The notes: generated from the letters alone by a model not told the origin. Shown: positions 1-8,078, numbered from the stretch's first letter. The stretch: 11,656 bases of DNA from an uncultured Planctomycetaceae bacterium (GCA_937900985.1 CALCGM010000612.1:1-11656); one strand, 5' to 3'. Made by a program: numbers and translations.

Positions 1-1315
1 GGCTGGCATGTCGTTTGTCTACAACGCCAACGCCCCCAACTGGGGGTCGCTGTTTGTCATGCTCGATGCCTACGACAACCGCCGCACGCCCGAGACCTCG
101 ATGTTTGGCATCATCGAAGCGCTCAAGGAGCGGTGCCGCACGGAGATCCCTAATGCGGAGGTGGGCGTCTATCCGCCACCGCCTGTGAAGGGACTGGGCA
201 TGGCGGGGGGCTTCAAGTTCTACCTGCAGGATCGCGGCGGCATGGGGCCGCAGGTGCTGCAGGAGGCGAGTGAGAAACTCGTGGACACGATGGGCGACTG
301 GAAACTGCCCTTTGTCGTGGGAGGCTACCGGGCCGACTCGCCGCAGTATTTCTTGGATATCGACCGTGAAAAGATCCGCGGGCTGGGCATTCCTGTGTCG
401 GCCGTCTTCAACGCATTGCAGATCGACTTCGGCTCGCTGACGATCAACTCCTTCAACCGCTTTGGCCGTTCGTGGCAGGTGAAGGTGATGGCCGACGAGA
501 ACTTTCGTCGCCGACTTGAAGACCTCCGCGAACTCCAGGTGGTGGCCCGTGACGGCGGGATGGTGCCGCTGGCCTCGGTGCTGGAGGTTCGCCAGGCGAT
601 GGGGCCGGCGATCATGATGCGGTACAACCTTTTTCCGGCGGCGCCCATCGCCGGGATCCCCAACCCTTTCGCCGGTGGATCGGTGCTGATCGATCAGGTG
701 GCCACGACGACCCGCGAGCAGCTTCCCGAAAACTTCTCCTACGAATGGTCGGAGGTGTTTCTGCTGCAGATCACTGCTGGCAACACGGCGGGCTTGCTGC
801 TGGGGTTGGGCGTGATGCTTGTGTTTCTCGTGCTGGCGGCGCTCTACGAAAGCTGGACGCAGCCCTTGGCCGTGATTCTCGTGGTGCCGCTGTGCCTTCT
901 GGCGGCGGTTGGCGGCCTCGTGGTCGCCCTGCTGCCGATCGACATTCTCGTGCAGGTGGGCCTCGTGGTGCTGGTGGGGCTGGCCAGCAAGAATGCGATC
1001 CTGATCGTGGAGTTTGCCCGCCAGCTTCGCGACGAGGGGCACGACGCCCGTTCGGCAGCGATCACCGCCAGCCGGCTGCGGCTGCGGCCAATTCTGATGA
1101 CGTCGCTGGCCTTCATCCTCGGCGTGGTGCCCCTGGTGCTCGCGGAAGGGGCAGGGGCCGAGCTTCGCTGGTCGCTGGGGATCACGGTGTTTTCAGGGAT
1201 GATCGGCGTGACGCTGTTTGGCATTTTCCTCACGCCGGTGTTTTATGAGAAGCTCGCAGGGATCAGCGATCGCTGGCGGGCCGCCACGCGCGAGTCGGAG
1301 GCGGTGCAGCCATGA
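1..1315 (+). CDS. RND (HAE1-type) efflux permease, C-terminal part, cut by window edge
   Basis: This is the 3' part of an inner-membrane proton-driven RND permease. The frame is open to the left edge, so the ATG at position 8 is internal and not the real start. What remains (about 437 residues) aligns collinearly with residues ~632-1051 of the next permease: second half of the porter domain, then transmembrane helices 8-12. Counted from the Met at position 8, visible hallmarks are FGRSWQV (153-159), GLASKNAILIVEFA (324-337) with the TM10 proton-relay lysine K328, and RLRPILMTSLAF (358-369), matching AcrB R971/T978. It ends in a charged cytoplasmic tail. The stop overlaps the next start by 4 bp (ATGA), so the two are almost certainly one transcript and translationally coupled. 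The TM4 aspartates and the N-terminal half lie outside the window. A periplasmic adaptor gene is expected upstream but cannot be seen. Confidence 0.95.
   Translation, partial: AGMSFVYNANAPNWGSLFVMLDAYDNRRTPETSMFGIIEALKERCRTEIPNAEVGVYPPPPVKGLGMAGGFKFYLQDRGGMGPQVLQEASEKLVDTMGDWKLPFVVGGYRADSPQYFLDIDREKIRGLGIPVSAVFNALQIDFGSLTINSFNRFGRSWQVKVMADENFRRRLEDLRELQVVARDGGMVPLASVLEVRQAMGPAIMMRYNLFPAAPIAGIPNPFAGGSVLIDQVATTTREQLPENFSYEWSEVFLLQITAGNTAGLLLGLGVMLVFLVLAALYESWTQPLAVILVVPLCLLAAVGGLVVALLPIDILVQVGLVVLVGLASKNAILIVEFARQLRDEGHDARSAAITASRLRLRPILMTSLAFILGVVPLVLAEGAGAELRWSLGITVFSGMIGVTLFGIFLTPVFYEKLAGISDRWRAATRESEAVQP
964..1110 (+). repeat. Paralogous DNA repeat, copy 1 (in first RND gene)
   Basis: This stretch over TM10-TM11 repeats at 4179-4325 with a constant offset of 3215 bp and no indels. 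It includes exact identities of 22 nt (964-985), 18 nt (1001-1018), 17 nt (1070-1086) and 17 nt (1094-1110). The same offset still holds at 1208 versus 4423. It reflects duplication of the permease gene, with the proton-translocating core held nearly constant while the porter regions diverged. Confidence 0.85.
1297..1301 (+). promoter_or_regulatory. Ribosome binding site for the second RND permease
   Basis: GGAGG lies 10 nt before the ATG at 1312, inside the last codons of the first permease. With the ATGA stop/start overlap it supports that ATG as the true start and allows re-initiation by ribosomes ending the first gene. Confidence 0.6.
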
Positions 1316-4300
1316 TTGCAGGGTTTTTCATCCAGCGGCCGATCTTCGCCTCGGTGATCTCCATCGTGCTGGTGCTCTGCGGCGGGGTGGCTGCGGTCAC
1401 GCTGCCGACCACGCAGTATCCCGACATCACTCCGCCGACGATCGAGGTCTCGACGGTCTACCCCGGAGCCAACGCGGAGCTCGTCCGCGACACGATCGCC
1501 GCGCCGATTGAGCAGCAGGTCAGCGGCGTGGAAAACGCCCTCTCGCTGAGCTCGCAGTGCACCAATGATGGCCGCTACCGGCTCACGGTCACGTTTGCGC
1601 CGGGCACCGATCTCAATATGGCCCAGGTGCTCACACAGGTGCGAGTCACCCTGGCGATGCCCAGCCTGCCCGACCTTGTGCAGCGGGAGGGGGTGGCCGT
1701 GCTGAAGAAGTCGCCGGCCGCGATGATGATCGTCAACTTCACCGCCGCCAAAGACGCAGCAGGCAAGCCGCTCTACGACGAGATCTTTCTCTCAAACTAC
1801 GCCACCATCCAGGTTCGCGACGAGCTGCTGCGGGTGGAGGGTGTTGGCGACATCGACTTCATCGGGCAGCGTGACTACAGCATGCGGGTGTGGCTCGACC
1901 CGGTGAAGATGGCGGCGGTGGGCCTCTCGGCGGGCGACATCCGCTCGGCGATCGAATCGCAGAACTACCAGATCACGGCCGGCAACGTCGGCCAGCAGCC
2001 CTCGCCGCAGGGACAGGCTTTTCAGATCCCGCTCTCAGCCGTCGGGCGGCTGGTCACGGCAGACGAGTTTGGCGAGGTGATCGTCAAAGAGGTGCCGGCG
2101 GAAGACGGCGATGTGGCGGCTGTGATCGTGCGGCTGCGGGATGTGGCCCGGGTGGAGCTGGGGGCCCAGTTCTACGATCAGGTCTGCCGGCTCGATGGCG
2201 AGCCGAGCGTGGGTATGAACATCTACCAGCTGCCGGGATCGAATGCGATCGCGGCCGCGGAGGCGGTGCGCGAGAAGCTGGAGACGCTGCGAGAGCGGTT
2301 TCCCAAGGGGCTCGAGGCGCGGGTCATCTACGACACCACGCCCTTTATTGAGGAGTCGAAGGCAGAGGTGCTCAAGACGCTCCGCGATGCGATTCTCTTG
2401 GTCGCCCTCGTGGTGCTGCTCTTTCTGCAGAACTGGCGGGCGACGCTCATCCCGCTCGTCGCGGTGCCGGTGGCGATCGTGGGCACCTTCGCCTTCATGG
2501 CGGCCCTCGGCTTCAGCCTCAACAACCTCTCGCTGTTTGGGCTGGTGCTGGCGATCGGCATCGTGGTGGACGATGCGATCGTTGTCGTTGAGAATGTGGA
2601 GCGGTGGATCGAGCACGGTCTCTCCCCGCGGGAGGCGTCGTTCAAGGCGATGCAGGAGGTCACCGGGCCGGTGATCGGTGTGGCCCTCGTGCTCACCGCC
2701 GTGTTCGTGCCGTGCAGCTTCATTGCCGGCATCGTCGGGCAGTTTTTTCGGCAGTTTGCCCTCACCATCGCCGTGTCGACGCTGCTGTCTGCGATCAACT
2801 CCCTCACGCTTTCGCCGGCCCTAGCGGCTATCCTGCTGCGGCCGCGCGGCGCGGCTCCCGATCCGATCGACCGGCTGCTGCAGCTCACCTGCGGCTGGAT
2901 CTTCGTGGGCTTCAACGCCGCGTTTGGGGCCCTGACGTGGGTGTATGCCTGGCTGGTGCGGGGCTCGCTGCGAGTGGCAGCGGTTGTCTTGTTGGCGTTT
3001 GCGGGCCTGCTTGTGGCCACCTGGTCTCTGTTTACGGTCACCCCGGTGGGATTCATTCCGCAGCAGGACAAGGGCTATCTGGTTGCCGATGTGGTGCTGC
3101 CGGAGGGGGCGAGCGTTGAGCGGACTGCCGCGGTGATGGCAGCGCTTGAACAGCGGGCGCTTGAGGAGCCAGGCGTGGCGCATGCGGTGTCGGTGGCCGG
3201 GCGGTCGGTCGTGCTGGGCGGCAACTCGCCCAACTGGGGCGCGATGTACATCATGCTGGAGAGCTTTGCGGAGCGACGGGGAGCAGAGGTGTCTGCGGAT
3301 CGCATCGCATCGCGGCTCGCGGCCGATTGGCAGGAAAGCGTGACCGAGGCGCGGGTGAAGGTCTTCGGCCCGCCCCCGGTGGATGGCCTCGGCACCGTTG
3401 CGGGCTTCAAGCTCGCCTTGGAAGATCGCGGCGACTACGGCCCTGCCCAGCTTGAGGAGGCAGCAAATCGACTGGTCGAAGAGTGCCAGAAAGACGAGCG
3501 GCTGGCCGGCCTGTTTACCAACTACTCCGCCAGCGCCCCCTGGCTGTTTCTCGATATCGACCGCGAGAAGGCGGCGGTGCTCGGGGTCAAGCTGGCCGAT
3601 CTGTTTGAAACGCTCCAGGTGCAGCTGGGCTCGTTTTACATCAACAACTTCAACCGCTTCGGCCGGTCGTGGCAGGTGAATATCCAGGCGGATGCCAGCC
3701 ACCGCGGCGACATCCGCCAGGCGCTTGAGCGGCTCAAGGTGCCGGGGATTGGTGGCGAGCCCGTGCCGCTGACGACGCTGGTGCAGGTCAAGGATCGGGC
3801 CGGTCCGTCGCTGGTGATGCGGTACAACCTCTACCCCACCGCAGCGGTCTACGGAGAGCCCGGCCCAGGCACGGGCAGCACCTCCGCCCTGGCCATCGTG
3901 CAGGAGCATGTCGACCGGCTGCAGCAGGATGCCACGATTCCGCCGCTGTTTGCCACGGAGTGGACGGAGATGGCATTTATGCAGATCCGCTCCGGGGCGA
4001 CGGCGACGTTTCTGTTTGTGCTCGGCGTGGTGCTCGTGTTTCTGGTGCTCGCCGCCCTCTACGAGAGCTGGGCCCTGCCGCTGGCGGTGATTCTCGTGGT
4101 GCCGATGTGCCTGCTCTCGTCGCTCGTCGGCATTCGGCAGGCGGGCATGGAGATCACGATCTTCACCCAGATCGGCTTCGTGGTGCTGGTGGGGCTGGCC
4201 TGCAAAAACGCGATTCTGATCGTGGAGTTTGCCAGGCAGCTTGCCCAGGAGGGGAAGCCGCTGGCGGAAGCCACGGTGGAGGCGAGCCGGCTGCGGCTGC

Positions 4301-4512
4301 GTCCGATCCTGATGACGTCGCTGGCGTTTATCCTCGGGGTTGTGCCGTTGGTGGTGGCCGAGGGAGCCGGCGCGGAGATGCGGCAAACGCTGGGGCTGGC
4401 GGTGTTTAGCGGGATGCTTGGCGTGACGCTCTTTGGCATCTTCCTCACGCCGGTGTTTTTCTACACGCTGCTGAGGGGCACGAAGCTCGGGCGAGAGCGA
4501 CGCGGTTCGTAG
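1312..4512 (+). CDS. RND (HAE1-type) multidrug efflux permease, complete
   Basis: A complete 1066-aa inner-membrane RND transporter of usual AcrB/MexB length. It is expected to pick up hydrophobic or amphiphilic substrates in the periplasm and pass them to an outer membrane factor, driven by proton flow. Seen in order: TM1 (residues ~9-29) after the short FFIQRP start, the first periplasmic porter domain, TM2-7 (~355-570), the second porter domain (~575-885), and TM8-12 (~895-1053). The proton-relay residues are intact: D420/D421 in GIVVDDAIVVVEN (TM4), K965 in GLACKNAILIVEF (TM10), and the RLRPILMTSLAF block (995-1006). MRYNLYPTAAVYGEPGPG (836-853) is typical HAE1 sequence, and no metal-export (CusA-like) methionine arrangement was noticed. 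It shares an operon with the paralogous permease just upstream. Two adjacent, overlapping permeases suggest a mixed trimer like MdtB/MdtC, but two separate homotrimers are equally possible. Substrate unknown. Confidence 0.97.
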   Translation: MIAGFFIQRPIFASVISIVLVLCGGVAAVTLPTTQYPDITPPTIEVSTVYPGANAELVRDTIAAPIEQQVSGVENALSLSSQCTNDGRYRLTVTFAPGTDLNMAQVLTQVRVTLAMPSLPDLVQREGVAVLKKSPAAMMIVNFTAAKDAAGKPLYDEIFLSNYATIQVRDELLRVEGVGDIDFIGQRDYSMRVWLDPVKMAAVGLSAGDIRSAIESQNYQITAGNVGQQPSPQGQAFQIPLSAVGRLVTADEFGEVIVKEVPAEDGDVAAVIVRLRDVARVELGAQFYDQVCRLDGEPSVGMNIYQLPGSNAIAAAEAVREKLETLRERFPKGLEARVIYDTTPFIEESKAEVLKTLRDAILLVALVVLLFLQNWRATLIPLVAVPVAIVGTFAFMAALGFSLNNLSLFGLVLAIGIVVDDAIVVVENVERWIEHGLSPREASFKAMQEVTGPVIGVALVLTAVFVPCSFIAGIVGQFFRQFALTIAVSTLLSAINSLTLSPALAAILLRPRGAAPDPIDRLLQLTCGWIFVGFNAAFGALTWVYAWLVRGSLRVAAVVLLAFAGLLVATWSLFTVTPVGFIPQQDKGYLVADVVLPEGASVERTAAVMAALEQRALEEPGVAHAVSVAGRSVVLGGNSPNWGAMYIMLESFAERRGAEVSADRIASRLAADWQESVTEARVKVFGPPPVDGLGTVAGFKLALEDRGDYGPAQLEEAANRLVEECQKDERLAGLFTNYSASAPWLFLDIDREKAAVLGVKLADLFETLQVQLGSFYINNFNRFGRSWQVNIQADASHRGDIRQALERLKVPGIGGEPVPLTTLVQVKDRAGPSLVMRYNLYPTAAVYGEPGPGTGSTSALAIVQEHVDRLQQDATIPPLFATEWTEMAFMQIRSGATATFLFVLGVVLVFLVLAALYESWALPLAVILVVPMCLLSSLVGIRQAGMEITIFTQIGFVVLVGLACKNAILIVEFARQLAQEGKPLAEATVEASRLRLRPILMTSLAFILGVVPLVVAEGAGAEMRQTLGLAVFSGMLGVTLFGIFLTPVFFYTLLRGTKLGRERRGS
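4179..4325 (+). repeat. Paralogous DNA repeat, copy 2 (in second RND gene)
   Basis: Partner of 964-1110 at an offset of 3215 bp. Exact matches are 4179-4200, 4216-4233, 4285-4301 and 4309-4325. The direct orientation and length could support homologous recombination that fuses the two permease genes into one. Confidence 0.85.
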
Positions 4513-4526
4513 CGGGAAAGCCTGGG

Positions 4527-4538
4527 CCGCCGCGGCGG
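4527..4538. terminator. GC palindrome between convergent genes, possible weak bidirectional terminator
   Basis: CCGCCGCGGCGG is a perfect 12-bp palindrome in the 29-bp gap between the stop of the RND permease and the stop of the outer membrane factor gene. The position suits a shared terminator. There is no T-tract on either side, and the palindrome can only fold with a very small loop, so the call is weak. Confidence 0.25.
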
Positions 4539-4541
4539 TGG

Positions 4542-6164
4542 TCAGCGAAGCTTCCAGCGGCGGAGCCATTCCGGCCAGAGGCACAAGGGATCAAACCCTG
4601 CGGGCGGCTGCTTGCCGATGTAGGTGTCGCAGCTGCCGTCGTTGACCCTCGGCACTGGCTTGCAGCACTTCCCGCTGGCTGCGAGCTCTTCCAGCCGCAG
4701 CTGCCAGCCGCCACCGAGCGCTCGGTAGATCTGCGTCATCCCCTTGGCCACCCCCCCGACGCTGTCGTTGAGCCGAATCTGCTCGCTCACCTGGGTCTGC
4801 TGCACGACGAACACCCGGTTGAAGTCGCTGGCACCTTCCTTGTACTGGATCTCCACGAGCTCTGCGGAACGGCCGGCTGCCGTGACGGCCTGCTGCTGCT
4901 TCTCGGCTGTCTCCCGGGCCTTGAGGAAGGTGATCATGCCGTCTTCGGCTTCGCGGCCGGCTCGCAGCACGGTCTCCTGATAGGCGGCAGCCAGCGACTG
5001 AAACGTCGCGTCTTGTTTGCGAATGTTGTTGACCACGCGTCCGTAGTTGAGGATCTTCCAGTCAACAAACGGGGCCACGAACCCATACAGCGAGTCGGAT
5101 TCGAAGAGCTGTCCGAGTTCGTTGGCGTAGACGCCGATGTAGCCGTTGATGGAGAAGGCCGGGTAGAGCTCGGCTTCGGCAACGCCAATCTGGGCGCATT
5201 GGGCGGCGAGGAGTCGCTCGGCCTGCCGCACATCCGGACGCCGCCGCAGGAGATCGGCAGGAATCCCCACCACGAGCTCAACAGGAACCTCCGGAATGCC
5301 TCCCTCGCCGAGCCGCTCCGCCAGGTCGCCTGGGGGCGTGCCAAGGAGCACGCAGAGGGCGTTGGTCGCCAGGCGAGCCTGCCGCTCAAACACGGGAATC
5401 AGCGCCTCGGTTTTCGCCAGATTGAGCTGGGCCTGTGAGACGTCGAGCTCGCTCGTGATGCCGCCTTGCTGGCGATCAATCGCCACGGCCAAGGCATCTC
5501 GCTGGATCGCGGCCAGGCCCCGCAGGTCGGCCACCTGCTTGGTGGCAATGCGGTAGTCGATGTAGCGGTCGGCCACGTCGGCGATCAGCGTCACCAGCAC
5601 CCCGTCGTATTCCTCGACGCTCGCCTGATACTTCGCGCCTGCCGACTCGATCCTGTGGCGAAGCTTGCCCCACAGGTCGAGCTCCCACGAGAGATTGAAG
5701 CCGGTCTGCCAGAGGCTAAACGGAGGGATCGAGAGGTTTTCAAACGCCCCGACGTTGTTGCTCAGCTGCCACCGCGCATACTCAGCCACCGCGTTTTGCG
5801 ACTGCGGCAGGAATCCCCCTACAGTGATGTTGTAGGCCGCTCTCGAGGCGAGCACGCGAAAGCCTGCTTCGCGGAGGGTGAGATTCTGCTCGTAGGCCTG
5901 CAGCACGAGGCTGTCGAGCACGGGATCGTTGAACTGCCGCCACCACTGGCTTTCGACCTGGGGATCCGATCGCACCTGCGGGTTGTTGGCGTCGATCCAA
6001 TCTGGCTCAACGCGGGCGAAGGGCCGCAGGTAGGTTGGGCCGACCTTCATGTTGTTCCGCCAGTACTGTCCCCACGGCGTGCAGCCGGCTGTGGTCAGTC
6101 CGCAGACCGCCACAAGCAGGCAGAGCAGCCGGCATCCCAGGGCAGCTGATGGCATGGGGCGCAC
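4542..6164 (-). CDS. Outer membrane factor of a tripartite efflux pump (TolC/OprM/NodT-type)
   Basis: A 540-aa outer membrane efflux channel protein that would form the trimeric exit duct for the RND pump encoded convergently next to it. Seen: an N-terminal hydrophobic signal (residues ~12-27) ending TTAGC with a possible lipidated Cys28 (T at -3 makes the lipobox imperfect). KVGPTYLRP (40-48) follows, then the first OMF repeat with WWRQFNDPVLDSLV (74-87) and SWELDLWGKLR (159-169). The second repeat has IPADLLRRRPDVRQAERLL (301-319), AELYPAFSINGYIG (331-344) and YKEGASDFNRVF (441-452). The family usually ends near ALGGGW (482-487). Here ~52 more residues follow with four cysteines, a feature I do not recognise. 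The longest frame starts at a GTG (6164); an ATG three codons later (6155) is an equally good or better start. No clear Shine-Dalgarno is seen. It is not in the permease operon, so it has its own promoter and may serve other pumps too. Confidence 0.93.
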   Translation of the reverse strand: MRPMPSAALGCRLLCLLVAVCGLTTAGCTPWGQYWRNNMKVGPTYLRPFARVEPDWIDANNPQVRSDPQVESQWWRQFNDPVLDSLVLQAYEQNLTLREAGFRVLASRAAYNITVGGFLPQSQNAVAEYARWQLSNNVGAFENLSIPPFSLWQTGFNLSWELDLWGKLRHRIESAGAKYQASVEEYDGVLVTLIADVADRYIDYRIATKQVADLRGLAAIQRDALAVAIDRQQGGITSELDVSQAQLNLAKTEALIPVFERQARLATNALCVLLGTPPGDLAERLGEGGIPEVPVELVVGIPADLLRRRPDVRQAERLLAAQCAQIGVAEAELYPAFSINGYIGVYANELGQLFESDSLYGFVAPFVDWKILNYGRVVNNIRKQDATFQSLAAAYQETVLRAGREAEDGMITFLKARETAEKQQQAVTAAGRSAELVEIQYKEGASDFNRVFVVQQTQVSEQIRLNDSVGGVAKGMTQIYRALGGGWQLRLEELAASGKCCKPVPRVNDGSCDTYIGKQPPAGFDPLCLWPEWLRRWKLR

Positions 6165-6482
6165 AGGGGGAACGAGTGGGAAGTCGGCGCAGCGGGTCGG
6201 TCCGCGGTATGCGAAAACCGTCGAGACCGAACCTGCGGCGTTGAGGGAAGATCTTCTTCACATGGCATCGAACGGTTGTGGCCGGGACATGAGGCATTTC
6301 CTGGCCTTGCGTGGACCGCCCTGGAGTCTGGAGAGGCCGGGAAGAGTGGCGTGCTTGCAGCTTCGCCAGCCCGCCTATGCTGCGCGGGCTTCCTGGGTCT
6401 CACGCCGCACGCTGGGCTACGATCTGGCGAGGTGCACGGGCAAGGATTCAGCAGGCCGCTGCGAGTGTGGATGTGAACGACG
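6165..6482. promoter_or_regulatory. Divergent intergenic region between outer membrane factor and FAD oxidoreductase genes
   Basis: 318 bp without a convincing gene; it must carry the start signals for both flanking genes. Towards the + strand gene it has a candidate -10 (TATGCT, 6376-6381) framed by an inverted repeat. A second weaker box, TACGAT, lies at 6418-6423. Towards the minus-strand gene I found no convincing -35/-10 pair, only a short AT-richer patch near 6207-6217. GAAGATCTTC (6247-6256) is a perfect 10-bp palindrome near the middle and could be an operator. The short ORFs here lack coding character. Confidence 0.6.
6368..6390 (+). promoter_or_regulatory. Inverted repeat framing a candidate -10 box upstream of the FAD oxidoreductase
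   Basis: AGCCCGC (6368-6374) and GCGGGCT (6384-6390) are perfect 7-bp inverted arms separated by 9 nt. The gap contains TATGCT (6376-6381), which matches TATAAT at four of six positions. A weak -35 candidate, TTGCAG (6355-6360), sits 15 bp upstream, a slightly short spacer. A repressor bound to the dyad would cover the promoter. Alternatively the dyad is only a GC-rich chance hairpin. Confidence 0.35.
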
Positions 6483-8048
6483 ATGGTGAGTGATCGAGCA
6501 GATGTGGTGATTGTCGGTGGGGGCCACAACGGGCTGGTGGCTGCCTGCCTGCTTGCCAGGGCCGGCCTTGAGGTCGTGGTCTTTGAGCGGAGCCGAACGC
6601 CTGGTGGGGCGGCGGTGTCGGCCGACGTGTTTCCCGGTGTGCCAGCTCGCCTTTCGAAATACGCCTACCTGCTCTCGCTGATGCCGCGGTGGCTGATGAA
6701 GGATCTCGGCCTGCAGGTTGAGGTCGTGCGGCGGACCGTGTCGTCGTACACGCCGTGCCCCTCCGACCCGTCTCGGGGGCTCGCGGTGGTTGACGACCCG
6801 CGGCGTCGTGCGGAGCAGTTTGCCCGCGTCACCGGCGATCCGCAGGAGGCGGCGCGATGGCAGGCGTTGTATTCGCGAACGGCCCGGATGGCGAAGGCGC
6901 TCTTTCCCACGCTCACGCAGCCGCTGCGATCGGTGGAGGAGATGCGGGCCCTTGTTGATCCTGGCGACTGGCACGACTTTGTGGAGCGGCCTCTGGGCGA
7001 GGTGCTGGAGCGATCCCTCAGCAGTGATCTTGCCCGTGGCGTGGCGCTGACGGATGCCCTGATCGGCACCTTCGCCCACGCCCACGACCCGTCGCTTCGT
7101 CAGAACATCTGCTTTCTCTACCACGTGATCGGCAATGGCACGGGCGACTGGGATCTCCCGGTGGGAGGCATGGGGGCGGTGACGGCGGAGCTCGTGAAGC
7201 GAGCGGAGCATTGCGGGGCGCGGATCGTGAGCTCAGCCACGGTCAGAGCGATCGAGGCTGATGCCCGCGGCGGGTGTGTGGCGGTTGAGGCTGAGGGGAG
7301 GGAGTACCGCATCACGGCTGGGCACATCCTGGCCAACTGCCCGCCGGCGGTGCTGCGGCAGCTGCAGGGGAGGCCGCCAGAGCCACCGCGAGGCGATGCC
7401 GCTGGGGCCCAAATCAAGGTCAACATGCTGCTCAAGCGGCTGCCGGCCCTCCGCGACAGCAGCATCTCGGTCCGTGAAGCCTTCTGCGGAACCTTTCATG
7501 TCAACGAGGGCTACGGCCAGCTGCAGCGAGCCTACGAGGAAGCGCGGGCTGGTCGGCTGCCGCTGCCGCTGCCGGCGGAGATCTACTGCCACTCGCTCTC
7601 CGACCCCTCGATCCTCGGGCCTGAACTGCAGGCAGCTGGTGCCCACACGCTGACGATGTTTGTGCTGCACACGCCCCACGCTCTGTTTGCGGGCCCGTCG
7701 CCACCCCCCCGCGACGACCTGAGGCGGGCTGTGCTGCAGACGCTCGACAGCGTGCTCGCCGAGCCGATTGCCGACTGCCTGCTGCATGATCCTGCGGGTC
7801 GGGAGTGTCTGGAGATCAACACCACCGTTGATCTCCAGGAGGCCCTCGGCATCCCCACGGGCAACATCTTCCACACGCCCCTGGAATGGCCGTGGGCTGA
7901 AGCTGCGGGAGACGTGGGCCGGTGGGGCGTCGAAACCGATCTGCCGAGTGTCGTCCTCTGCGGGAGCGGAGCCAGGCGTGGCGGCGGTGTGTCTGGCATT
8001 CCCGGCCACAACGCGGCTCAGTATGTCTTGGAACGTGCGTGCGGCTGA
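6483..8048 (+). CDS. FAD-dependent oxidoreductase, PYROXD2-like (phytoene desaturase superfamily)
   Basis: A 521-aa flavoprotein of the CrtI/amine-oxidase superfamily. Near the N-terminus is the dinucleotide-binding fold: VVIVGGGHNGLVAA (8-21), with the ribose-binding acidic residue E35 in VVVFERSRTPGGAAV. Near the C-terminus is the second FAD-contact segment GGGVSGIPGHNAAQYVLE (500-517). RLSKYAYLLSLMPRW (56-70) and the GHN variant of the glycine motif resemble PYROXD2 and its bacterial relatives more than true carotenoid desaturases. The substrate is therefore unknown, and a carotenoid role should not be assumed. The ATG at 6483 is secure because an in-frame TGA sits at 6474-6476; no strong ribosome binding site is seen. 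The next gene follows in the same direction after 30 bp or more and carries a similar promoter-like motif, so the two probably act in one process. No signal peptide; probably cytoplasmic or membrane-associated. Confidence 0.9.
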   Translation: MVSDRADVVIVGGGHNGLVAACLLARAGLEVVVFERSRTPGGAAVSADVFPGVPARLSKYAYLLSLMPRWLMKDLGLQVEVVRRTVSSYTPCPSDPSRGLAVVDDPRRRAEQFARVTGDPQEAARWQALYSRTARMAKALFPTLTQPLRSVEEMRALVDPGDWHDFVERPLGEVLERSLSSDLARGVALTDALIGTFAHAHDPSLRQNICFLYHVIGNGTGDWDLPVGGMGAVTAELVKRAEHCGARIVSSATVRAIEADARGGCVAVEAEGREYRITAGHILANCPPAVLRQLQGRPPEPPRGDAAGAQIKVNMLLKRLPALRDSSISVREAFCGTFHVNEGYGQLQRAYEEARAGRLPLPLPAEIYCHSLSDPSILGPELQAAGAHTLTMFVLHTPHALFAGPSPPPRDDLRRAVLQTLDSVLAEPIADCLLHDPAGRECLEINTTVDLQEALGIPTGNIFHTPLEWPWAEAAGDVGRWGVETDLPSVVLCGSGARRGGGVSGIPGHNAAQYVLERACG

Positions 8049-8063
8049 GCAGAAAAAGGCCGT

Positions 8064-8069
8064 GAGGAG
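8064..8069 (+). promoter_or_regulatory. Shine-Dalgarno-like GAGGAG before GTG 8079
   Basis: GAGGAG lies 9 nt before the GTG at 8079 and would support the longest start of the SDR fusion. It competes with the promoter-like motif at 8118-8129, which would argue for a start further downstream. Confidence 0.4.
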
Positions 8070-8078
8070 CGGCCAGTC

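Noticed and set aside
745..1248. A 167-codon + strand frame inside the first RND gene
   Set aside because: Out-of-frame shadow of the conserved transmembrane region, Gly/Ala/Arg-rich, with no independent support.
2821..4584. A 587-codon open frame on the minus strand opposite the second RND permease
   Set aside because: Same pattern: antisense to a conserved transporter, low-complexity basic composition, no motif.
6049..6489. Short + and minus frames in and around the 6165-6482 intergenic region
   Set aside because: They overlap the outer membrane factor signal peptide or the flavoprotein start and have no coding character.
6483..8048. Calling the flavoprotein a carotenoid phytoene desaturase (crtI)
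   Set aside because: The superfamily fits, but the N-terminal details resemble PYROXD2-type proteins and no phytoene synthase or other carotenoid gene is in the window.
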